Source of the DNA: Spirochaetia bacterium
Lineage (GTDB): Bacteria; Spirochaetota; Leptospirae; Leptospirales; Leptonemataceae
Direction of reading: 5' to 3'
DNA: 6,002 bases
Assembly: GCA_016195395.1 (NCBI GenBank)
Contig: JACPZR010000485.1
Span: 1-6,002, forward strand
Position 1 is the stretch's first letter, and each line of letters opens with the position of its first letter. A program made the translations under genes and the position numbers. Positions 1 to 5,234 of the stretch are shown one piece after another. A model generated the notes under the pieces. That model did not search any database. It saw only the letters and a list, made by a program, of their open reading frames with translations, and was not told the origin of the DNA.

Positions 1-1633
1 CAACGGCTGCGAAGCCGCTGGCCAGGGATGCCCACCGAAGGCGGATCAAACTGGACGGCTCATTCTGTGCGCAGGGTGGCTCTATATACCAACAGCGCCC
101 GCTGATTTCTCCAACAGGAATCTTCAGCAGGAAACCCTGCATGGGCCTCGAAACAAAGGGCTCAGTAGGCGCGGCAGCCACCGGCCGTGCGTAAGCGTTA
201 GGATAGAAGCTCAGTATAAGCCAGCCGTGTGAGATACCGGCCCAACCGACAACGCCCGCTAACGTCAAGACACCCAGTTTGCCTGCCCAAGGCGGCAGGG
301 GCGCTTTGGGTGCCAAGGCGAGTCCGGCTGCGAGGAGCAGCTGGCTCATGAGAAGCAGATACACATACCCAAACCGCACGTCAGGCGCCGCTAAGAACCA
401 AAGAACAAAACCAGACAAACAGGCCATAAAGATTACGGCAAGGTCGTGTCGCGCTCTGATCGCGGCGCCGCCAACCAACCAAAGGATGGGAAAGACGGCT
501 GCAGAAATCACTGCGCCCAGAAACAAGAAAGCCTCACGTGGAAGAAGGCGGCCCCACCACAATGGAAACCACTCTCCAAAGGGCATGGACAAAACTTGTT
601 CGGCCGGCACTCCGGGCATCCTCGCCCACGCTGTGTTGACGCGCGACTCTTCCATCGCCCTGACAGCGGGCAGGGCCCAATCGAAAGGAAGGTGTAACCA
701 TGCCACGGGGTAAACCAGGAAGCCGGAGGCGCGGACACAGTGAATGAAGTGCGCGCCCAACAGCACCAGCCCCACGGCGCCGACAATGAGACTTGTCCTC
801 TTAGATTGCCGCCACAACGCATACAGAGCAAAGGCGCCCAGTGCGCCCAGAGGAAAAGCCGTCGGTTTCGTGGCGCACAAAAGCGCCGCCAGCAGAGAAA
901 CAATCGTCATTTTATCCGGTGAGTCAGAAGAAAGGAAGAGCGCCGCAGAAACGCCGGCGATGACAACCAAGTTGTCAGGGGCGGGCGATGAGATATACAA
1001 GTACAAATAGAGAAGTGCCCCTCCCCACACTAATAGCGGCAGGAGCGCGGCCAGGCGGTCGCGCCCGGCAGAGTAGGCGTCCAAGGCCTGGAGAAACAGA
1101 ATCAACACCAGCAAATCAAAGAGGTAGAAGTTTCCGCGCCCGCTGTCCAGAACGGTGCTGATGGGAAATACTACGCTTTGATATCCGAATCGGGTGTGAA
1201 GGTGAGCAATGCCTGGAACTCCTCCCCATGTCTGAAGCCATTTGATGAGCGGCGCGTGATACAGCCCTGTGTCGCCGTGCCCGGGCGGCTCCACTCCCTG
1301 CACACAGACCAGGACGAGCACCGCAACAAACAACAACAGCTGGTAAGGGTTTGATAGTGAGCGGAGTCGCTCCATCGCGGCCGCGCGAATCGTCGACCGG
1401 AACAGCACTAAACCACATGCGGCAAGAAGAACGATGACAATCTGTGCCCTCTTATCTAATGGTAGAAAGAGACACCAAACGTAAGTGATCAGCCCAAGCG
1501 CCACAATCCCGGCCCAGACCAGAACGGTGTCCCTCCGTCGGAAGGTTGCAGGCGCCGCAAGTTCCATCACGAACGCTCCCAGTCCCATGCACAGCACATA
1601 TGACAAGAAGGTGACCAGTAAAACGCGGAACAT
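1..1633 (-). CDS. Large polytopic inner-membrane protein, C-terminus cut by window edge
   Basis: A minus-strand frame is open from a stop near 1709 to the left edge. Translated by hand it gives 544 residues with about 13 hydrophobic segments separated by short charged loops. Recognisable blocks are GDTGLYHAP (about residues 120-128) followed by a VPGIAHLHTRFGYQS stretch, ISSPAPDN (214-221), SGFLVYP (303-309), a WARMPG block, AAPDVRFGY (415-423), and a C-terminal CWYIEPPC (514-521). From memory these resemble a family of large membrane proteins of unknown function in Leptospira and Bacteroidetes, which I recall as the LIC_10190 family; this was not checked. The tail (LRWASLASGF, 532-541) looks close to the natural end, so only a few residues are probably missing. 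The ATG at 1633 was chosen because a GGTGAGG ribosome site lies 8 nt upstream; ATG 1669 and GTG 1699 are alternatives. A glycan or polysaccharide role is possible but unproven. A terminator at 1764-1793 separates it from the flagellin genes. Confidence 0.85.
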   Translation of the reverse strand, partial: MFRVLLVTFLSYVLCMGLGAFVMELAAPATFRRRDTVLVWAGIVALGLITYVWCLFLPLDKRAQIVIVLLAACGLVLFRSTIRAAAMERLRSLSNPYQLLLFVAVLVLVCVQGVEPPGHGDTGLYHAPLIKWLQTWGGVPGIAHLHTRFGYQSVVFPISTVLDSGRGNFYLFDLLVLILFLQALDAYSAGRDRLAALLPLLVWGGALLYLYLYISSPAPDNLVVIAGVSAALFLSSDSPDKMTIVSLLAALLCATKPTAFPLGALGAFALYALWRQSKRTSLIVGAVGLVLLGAHFIHCVRASGFLVYPVAWLHLPFDWALPAVRAMEESRVNTAWARMPGVPAEQVLSMPFGEWFPLWWGRLLPREAFLFLGAVISAAVFPILWLVGGAAIRARHDLAVIFMACLSGFVLWFLAAPDVRFGYVYLLLMSQLLLAAGLALAPKAPLPPWAGKLGVLTLAGVVGWAGISHGWLILSFYPNAYARPVAAAPTEPFVSRPMQGFLLKIPVGEISGRCWYIEPPCAQNEPSSLIRLRWASLASGFAAV

Positions 1634-1641
1634 ACGAGTAG

Positions 1642-1648
1642 CCTCACC
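1642..1648 (-). promoter_or_regulatory. Ribosome binding site deciding the start of the membrane protein
   Basis: GGTGAGG on the minus strand lies 8 nt before the ATG at 1633. The in-frame candidates further upstream (ATG 1669, TTG 1696, GTG 1699) have no comparable site, so this favours the MFRVLL start. Confidence 0.6.
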
Positions 1649-1763
1649 CGCCGCTTGGGCGCCGTCCATGAAAGAGCGCCCGTGCTCTGACTGCAACACT
1701 ACTTTGGTCTAATGAATTTGTCAGAAAGGCCGATACATTCCTAGGGCGATTCCCGGCCGATGC

Positions 1764-1793
1764 AAAAAAAATTGCCCGGGTTTCCCCGGGCAA
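1764..1793 (-). terminator. Rho-independent terminator after the flagellin gene
   Basis: Read on the minus strand, a 9-bp perfect stem TTGCCCGGG / CCCGGGCAA closes a GAAA tetraloop and is followed at once by eight T. It lies about 85 bp past the stop of the 1878-2708 flagellin. The plus strand has no T-run after the stem, so the signal works in the minus direction only. It should end the flagellin transcript before the membrane-protein gene. Confidence 0.93.
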
Positions 1794-1804
1794 ATGACGC
1801 TTTC

Positions 1805-1857
1805 GGAGTTCTCACTCCAAAATCCGGTACGTAGCTCAGGCTTTGCAGAGCCTGCGC
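1805..1857 (-). other. Two extra hairpins in the flagellin 3' trailer
   Basis: Between the flagellin stop codon and the terminator are two further inverted repeats. Positions 1805-1818 form a 5-bp stem GGAGT/ACTCC with a GAGA loop on the minus strand. Positions 1837-1854 form a 6-bp stem CAGGCT/AGCCTG, extendable by two G-C pairs across one mismatch to 1834-1857. With the terminator, the trailer holds three hairpins in a row. Such structures can protect an mRNA from 3' decay; that role is inferred. Confidence 0.5.
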
Positions 1858-1877
1858 AGGGCCGGCGAATCCCCCTC

Positions 1878-2708
1878 CTACCTGAGTAGTTGAAGAATTC
1901 CTTGAGGACGAATGCCCGCTTGCGCAAGCATCGCAGTCCCAGTTTGAGTAAGGATCTGGCGGCTGGTGAGATGCACGATCTCTTCCGCCATGTCCGCGTC
2001 CCGAATACGAGATTCGGAGGCTTGAACATTCTCGTAGGCGTTCATCAGCCCCTTTGCTGCATGCTCCATACGGTTTGCGTAGGCCCCTAAGTCAGCGCGC
2101 TGTTTCATAATGCGCGTCAACGCGGAGTCCGCCTTACCGATAGCGTCATTCGCGAGTGCCGGAGTGGACACACTGACCTTAGTCAACGACAAGGCGCCTG
2201 ATGTCATCGTGCCGATGTACACCCGCTCCCTCTGGTTGGCATTTGGTCCCATGTGAAACCACATGGATGCCCCTTTCGACGTTCTCGAGAAATCTCCTTG
2301 GAGCAGCGCAAAGCGGTTGAACTCCGCCTGCGATGCGACCCTGTCAACCTCGCGTACCAGCTGACTGACCTCTACTTGGATCAGCTGCCGGTCCTGAGGC
2401 GAGTAGATGCCGTTGGAGGACTGAACCGCCAACACGCGGATCCTCTGAACGATGTCAGAGGATTGCGCCAGGTACCCCTCGGTGGTTTGAACAAAGCTCA
2501 AACCGTCCTCGGTGTTTCTTTCGGCCTGGCGCAGACCTTGGATCTGCGTCCGCATCTTCTCCGAGACTGCAAGACCTGAAGGATCGTCTCCGGAGCGGTT
2601 GATCCGCATCCCAGAGGACAATTTCTCCATGGTCCTGTCCACGTCCCATACGCTGAACTTCAATGAGCGATGCGCGTTAACAGCGCTCATGTTGTGATTG
2701 ATAATCAT
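1878..2708 (-). CDS. flaB: Flagellin FlaB (periplasmic flagellar filament core), shorter copy
   Basis: This 276-residue protein is a short flagellin with only the conserved helical N and C regions (D0/D1) and no large variable outer domain. This is the spirochaete type that polymerises into the core of periplasmic flagella. The N-terminal part has [25 protein letters not shown] and [12 protein letters not shown] (residues 1 to about 70). The centre has [11 protein letters not shown] (about 130-140) and SMWFHMG (148-154). The C-terminal part has [21 protein letters not shown] and TAMLAQ. The ATG at 2708 is preferred to the in-frame ATG at 2720 because family members start with MIINHN and a GGGAG lies 5 nt before it; no site precedes 2720. 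Compared with the copy at 3010-3855 it is about 73% identical by hand alignment and lacks 5 residues near residue 176. Leptospira carries several FlaB paralogues; which one this is cannot be told. Confidence 0.96.
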   Translation of the reverse strand: MIINHNMSAVNAHRSLKFSVWDVDRTMEKLSSGMRINRSGDDPSGLAVSEKMRTQIQGLRQAERNTEDGLSFVQTTEGYLAQSSDIVQRIRVLAVQSSNGIYSPQDRQLIQVEVSQLVREVDRVASQAEFNRFALLQGDFSRTSKGASMWFHMGPNANQRERVYIGTMTSGALSLTKVSVSTPALANDAIGKADSALTRIMKQRADLGAYANRMEHAAKGLMNAYENVQASESRIRDADMAEEIVHLTSRQILTQTGTAMLAQAGIRPQGILQLLR

Positions 2709-2713
2709 ATTCG

Positions 2714-2718
2714 CTCCC
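2714..2718 (-). promoter_or_regulatory. Ribosome binding site deciding the flagellin start at 2708
   Basis: GGGAG on the minus strand ends 5 nt before the ATG at 2708 and overlaps the codons that follow the alternative ATG at 2720. It supports initiation at the canonical MIINHN methionine rather than at a 4-residue extension. Confidence 0.65.
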
Positions 2719-2723
2719 ATTAG

Positions 2724-2756
2724 TGAGCCGCTGCGTACCCATGCGGATACGCCTCA
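2724..2756 (-). promoter_or_regulatory. Bulged leader hairpin just upstream of flagellin ribosome site
   Basis: On the minus strand GCGTATCC pairs with GGGTACGC (8 bp, one G-U) around a GCAT loop. An outer TGAG/CTCA stem adds 4 bp across a 5-nt one-sided bulge (AGCGG). The structure ends 5 nt before the GGGAG ribosome site and 15 nt before the start codon. It could influence translation or mRNA stability; function is inferred from position alone. Confidence 0.5.
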
Positions 2757-2923
2757 ACACACCCTGGAATATCTTGCCGCAGAGCGACAGGAGATGTTCC
2801 ATTCGGGGCCGTGGACCAACTAGTTCAAGGCTGAGCCACGGCTTCCAACTGGTTTGCATCCCCCCGACAGACAATACCGGAACTGCCCAATGGGAGTATG
2901 CAATCAGCGGACATGATTACCTA

Positions 2924-2960
2924 CGGGCTGGCGGTGAACTTTTGCGCACCGCCGTACCCG
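2924..2960 (-). other. Stem-loop in the spacer between the two flagellin genes
   Basis: On the minus strand GGCGGTG pairs with CACCGCC (7 bp) around a 10-nt loop containing AAAA, and an outer CGGG/CCCG adds 4 bp across a small internal loop. It lies about 50 bp past the stop of the upstream flagellin. No T-run follows, so it is not a canonical terminator. It may be an attenuating or processing structure between the two genes, or chance. Confidence 0.4.
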
Positions 2961-2963
2961 CCT

Positions 2964-2989
2964 CTATTCAGTTCTCATCCACCTCCTTT
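2964..2989 (-). promoter_or_regulatory. Orphan, near-perfect Shine-Dalgarno sequence with a 4-codon micro-ORF
   Basis: AAAGGAGGTGG (2979-2989, minus) matches the complement of the usual 16S rRNA 3' tail over 10 nt, yet no real gene follows. The nearest start is an ATG at 2978 that opens a micro-ORF of four codons, MRTE, ending at TAG 2964. The gap from GGAGG to this ATG is only 3 nt, which is short. It lies about 20 bp past the stop of the 3010-3855 flagellin. It may be a leader-peptide site, the remnant of a lost gene, or chance. Confidence 0.35.
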
Positions 2990-3009
2990 CGTTGGTAGAT
3001 GTTCATCCG

Positions 3010-3855
3010 TTATCGGAGCAGCTGGAGTACAGACTGCGGACGAATGTTGGCCTGAGCCAGCATTGCCGTACCGGATTGAACAAGAATCTGATTCTTGGTG
3101 AAATTCACAGACTCTTCCGCCATATCCGTGTCGCGGATACGGGATTCGGAAGCTTGTGTGTTCTCATAGGCGACCATCAAGCCTTTGGCCGCATGTTCCA
3201 GGCGGTTGAAGTACGCGCCCAGGTCGGCTCTCTGCTTGTTGACGCGGCTGAGCGCGTTATCCAACGTTCCGATCGCCTGATTTGCAAGCTCGGCCGTGGA
3301 GATGGTCAGAAGACCACCATCGGCGCGCTTGAGTCCAAGAGCGTTCGAAGTCATGGTTTGGATGTAGACGCGTTCACGCTGGTGAGCGTTAGCTCCCATG
3401 TGGAACCACATGGAAGAGACGCGGGAACCGCGGGCAAAGTCACCCTGCAGCAGGTTCATCTTGTTGAATTCTGCGTGGGATGCAATGCGGTCTACTTCGT
3501 CCACCAACTGGGATACTTCCACCTGGATCATCTGGCGGTCGCTCGCGGAATAGATTCCGTTTGCCGACTGAACGGCGAGCACGCGGACTCTCTGGAGAAG
3601 ATCTCCCGTTTCCTGGAGGTAGCCTTCCGTTGTCTGGATGAGGCTCATTCCGTCTTCGGTGTTTCTTTCCGCCTGACGAAGACCGCCAATCTGCGCCCGC
3701 ATCTTCTCTGAAACGGCAAGGCCGGAAGCATCGTCGCCGGCGCGGTTGATCCGCATGCCGGAAGACAGTTTTTCCATGTTCTTGTCTACGTTCCAGTGTT
3801 GGAACTTGAGCGCGCGATGGGAATCAATCGCGGACAGGTTGTGGTTGATTATCAT
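3010..3855 (-). CDS. flaB: Flagellin FlaB (periplasmic flagellar filament core), longer copy
   Basis: This 281-residue short flagellin has the length expected for Leptospira FlaB. Conserved blocks run in order: MIINHNLSA at the start, [17 protein letters not shown] (31 onward), [36 protein letters not shown] (119-131), SMWFHMG (148-154), [27 protein letters not shown] and [13 protein letters not shown], ending LQLLR. FlaB subunits are exported by the flagellar type III apparatus, so no signal peptide is expected and none is seen. The start is firm: AAGGAGG lies 6 nt before the ATG, a stronger site than that of the second copy. It precedes the other flagellin in the same direction by 301 bp, with no clear terminator between them, so read-through or separate promoters are both possible. 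I found no convincing sigma-28 or sigma-70 promoter upstream. Confidence 0.97.
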   Translation of the reverse strand: MIINHNLSAIDSHRALKFQHWNVDKNMEKLSSGMRINRAGDDASGLAVSEKMRAQIGGLRQAERNTEDGMSLIQTTEGYLQETGDLLQRVRVLAVQSANGIYSASDRQMIQVEVSQLVDEVDRIASHAEFNKMNLLQGDFARGSRVSSMWFHMGANAHQRERVYIQTMTSNALGLKRADGGLLTISTAELANQAIGTLDNALSRVNKQRADLGAYFNRLEHAAKGLMVAYENTQASESRIRDTDMAEESVNFTKNQILVQSGTAMLAQANIRPQSVLQLLR

Positions 3856-3861
3856 TCGTTT

Positions 3862-3868
3862 CCTCCTT
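3862..3868 (-). promoter_or_regulatory. Strong ribosome binding site of the longer flagellin
   Basis: AAGGAGG on the minus strand with a 6-nt spacer to the ATG at 3855. This is close to the ideal anti-16S sequence and fits a highly expressed structural protein. The GGA repeats also resemble the core of CsrA-binding sites, which control flagellin translation in some bacteria; no binding is shown here. Confidence 0.85.
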
Positions 3869-3874
3869 GAAACG

Positions 3875-3893
3875 CAACGAGACCGACTCGTTG
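3875..3893 (-). promoter_or_regulatory. Leader hairpin 6 nt upstream of the flagellin ribosome site
   Basis: A perfect 7-bp stem CAACGAG/CTCGTTG closes the 5-nt loop TCGGT on the minus strand. It lies just before the AAGGAGG site of the 3010-3855 flagellin. Its position matches that of the bulged hairpin before the other flagellin, although the sequences differ. Confidence 0.5.
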
Positions 3894-4071
3894 AAGCCCC
3901 TTCCCTTTTTTATATGTATCAATCCGTTCAGCCTTTGTGGGGCCGGGGAGCGGGCTATATCTCAATTCGGGGGGTGGGACCTTTAACATTAGGGGAAATG
4001 GAAAAAAAAAGAGGCTCACGGTGAAAAAAACTCTGCTTTCTAGGAGAAACGACCGAGAATAATCGTCCTCC

Positions 4072-4377
4072 GTGAAGGTTACCAGCGTGCCCTTGTTTGC
4101 AAGTCTGCTTGTGCTAGCCCTGTCTGCAGCGGCCGTTATGTGCCAAAGCCAAAGAGTCTTCGTTAAGTTAGCGGCGCCCGCCAAGGACAAAGCCGGCCTT
4201 TACATTCTGCGCTCGTTCAACCCCACGTGGGGGTGGCGAAACTTTGAGGCCAGAGTTCTCCAATATGACGGGCACTTCAGTGACTCTGTGCCGCGTCCCC
4301 TACGCACGCTGGTTTTTGAAAATGGAGACTATCTGTTCACGCAGCTGCCGCCGGACTGGATTCCGCCCCTTTGGTGA
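4072..4377 (+). CDS. Small putative lipoprotein, 101 residues
   Basis: The protein starts at GTG and has a lysine at residue 2, a hydrophobic stretch (6-22) and a cysteine at residue 24 in the context AAAVMC. That is a loose lipobox of the kind accepted in spirochaetes, so lipidation at Cys24 is plausible. The mature part has GLYILRSFN (42-50) and FENGDYLFTQLPPD (82-95), an arrangement that faintly recalls small DUF2846-type lipoproteins; this is weak. GTG 4072 is the first start in the frame, since a TAA lies 12 nt upstream. No ribosome site is at normal distance; an AGGAG lies about 25 nt away. The last 41 bp overlap the convergent hydrolase gene. The short WIPPLW end might reflect a truncated protein. 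It could also be a spurious frame, although the signal sequence argues against that. Confidence 0.6.
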   Translation: MKVTSVPLFASLLVLALSAAAVMCQSQRVFVKLAAPAKDKAGLYILRSFNPTWGWRNFEARVLQYDGHFSDSVPRPLRTLVFENGDYLFTQLPPDWIPPLW

Positions 4378-5221
4378 CGATATGATCCAGGAGCGTCAGA
4401 AAATTGCGCGCATTGGGCGTGGCGCCCAGCTTCATCCAGTCCAAGTGGCCGCCATTGCGAACTTCAAGAAAAATCTTGGGGTCCTGTGCGCGCCTGTAGA
4501 CGTCCTGCCCGTTTTCAAAAGCAACCACTTCATCGTGGTCACCGTGAATAACAATGAGCGGCGTGGGTGAGATCCGCGCAATGTTGTCCAAGGGACTGAG
4601 ATCATCGTCAATCAACTTGGCTGTGATCAGCGGGATGGGCCAGAAACACTGCTCGCGTGCCTTCTGCACGGCAATCGCCTGATAAGAGGCAAATGCTCCG
4701 TCGACAACCATGGCTTTCAACATGGAACGATCCGTCATATCGGGCACGGCTCGCAGGGCAATCGCCCCGCCGAGACTCTGAGCGTACACGATCAACGCCT
4801 GGTTCTTTGCCTTGGCGATCTTGTGGTAACGTTCCAGGATCGCACGGGCGTCCATGTAGATCCCTTCCCGCGTAGGCGTACCTTCCGATTGCCCGTATCC
4901 GCGGTAGTCAAAGGTGACCAGGTTGTAACCCTCGTTGGCCAGCCAAATCAGTGAGACAAAATGGCTGCTCATGTTCTGAGCATTCCCGTGAAATTGGACA
5001 ATCGTTCCTTTGACGGGTTTGCCGTAAGCGGCGATTTCCCACACGTGCAGCTTAGTGCCGTCAAGGCTGGGGACAAAAATTTCATCCTTTTGAAATCCAA
5101 ACTTCTCCGGAGACGAGTGAAACGTCCCGTCCGGATGGTAAAAGAGGGCGTTGCATCGCAGGGCCCCAATCGCCGCCCAAAAGACCACTAAGGCCGCCGC
5201 TGTCCTAATGTAACCCTTCAT
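4337..5221 (-). CDS. Alpha/beta hydrolase with N-terminal membrane anchor or signal
   Basis: This 294-residue protein belongs to the alpha/beta hydrolase fold, in the group of exported hydrolases of unknown substrate that begin with an LFYHP motif (27-30 here read FYHP). A hydrophobic segment (about 8-21) could be a signal peptide or anchor; Cys23 follows Arg, which is a poor lipobox. HGNAQN (78-83) is the oxyanion-hole region, FDYRGYGQSEG (104-114) a family signature, AQSLGG (147-152) the nucleophile elbow with Ser149, HGDHDEVV (226-233) carries the acid, probably Asp230, and GGH (257-259) the catalytic His259. The elbow has Ala where most members have Gly. The end is Ala-rich. The start at 5221 is chosen because GGAG lies 7 nt upstream and the signal segment follows; longer in-frame extensions run into the upstream gene. 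It follows that gene by 13 bp, so the two are probably one operon. Substrate unknown. Confidence 0.9.
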   Translation of the reverse strand: MKGYIRTAAALVVFWAAIGALRCNALFYHPDGTFHSSPEKFGFQKDEIFVPSLDGTKLHVWEIAAYGKPVKGTIVQFHGNAQNMSSHFVSLIWLANEGYNLVTFDYRGYGQSEGTPTREGIYMDARAILERYHKIAKAKNQALIVYAQSLGGAIALRAVPDMTDRSMLKAMVVDGAFASYQAIAVQKAREQCFWPIPLITAKLIDDDLSPLDNIARISPTPLIVIHGDHDEVVAFENGQDVYRRAQDPKIFLEVRNGGHLDWMKLGATPNARNFLTLLDHIVTKGAESSPAAAA

Positions 5222-5228
5222 ATGAATT

Positions 5229-5232
5229 CTCC
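5229..5232 (-). promoter_or_regulatory. Ribosome binding site of the hydrolase
   Basis: GGAG on the minus strand, 7 nt before the ATG at 5221 and immediately after the TGA stop of the upstream gene. It fixes the hydrolase start and supports translation from a shared transcript. Confidence 0.65.
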
Positions 5233-5234
5233 GC

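Larger units (their letters stand above)
3856..4071. promoter_or_regulatory. Divergent intergenic region with homopolymer tracts
   Basis: This 216-bp gap separates the minus-strand flagellins from the plus-strand lipoprotein and should carry promoters for both. It holds a T6 run (3906-3911), a G6 run (3969-3974), an A9 run (4002-4010) and an A7 run (4024-4030). The two A-tracts are centred 21 bp apart, about two helical turns, which would favour intrinsic bending. I could not fix a promoter: TTAAAG near 3986-3981 and an AT-rich TATAAA near 3915-3910 on the minus strand do not pair at accepted spacing. Confidence 0.5.

Noticed and set aside
279..713. Plus-strand open frame of 144 codons
   Set aside because: It lies wholly opposite the membrane-protein gene, which has consistent hydrophobic segments and family-like motifs. 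The plus-strand product is basic, low in hydrophobic structure and resembles nothing known.
2786..2825. Sigma-28-like promoter for the shorter flagellin (TGAA and CCCCGAAT on the minus strand)
   Set aside because: Spacing is close to that of sigma-28 sites but only about half of the -10 bases match, which is near chance for a spacer of this size.
2723..2998. Plus-strand open frame of 91 codons in the flagellin spacer
   Set aside because: No ribosome site, no recognisable domain, and it overlaps the hairpins and the orphan Shine-Dalgarno sequence that read on the other strand.
2992..3711. Plus-strand open frame of 239 codons opposite the longer flagellin
   Set aside because: It mirrors a certain flagellin gene on the other strand; a long antisense frame is expected from its codon bias, and no ribosome site or known domain supports it.
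3908..3985. Sigma-28 or sigma-70 promoter for the longer flagellin (TTAAAG, GAGATATAG, TATAAA elements on the minus strand)
   Set aside because: Each element matches only one half of a promoter. TAAA to GATA spacing is about 2 nt too long for sigma-28 and no -35 pairs with TATAAA at 16-18 nt.
3852..4190. Minus-strand open frame of 112 codons overlapping the flagellin start and the lipoprotein
   Set aside because: It crosses the whole leader of the flagellin including its hairpin and ribosome site, and its phenylalanine run is simply the T-rich complement of the A9 tract.
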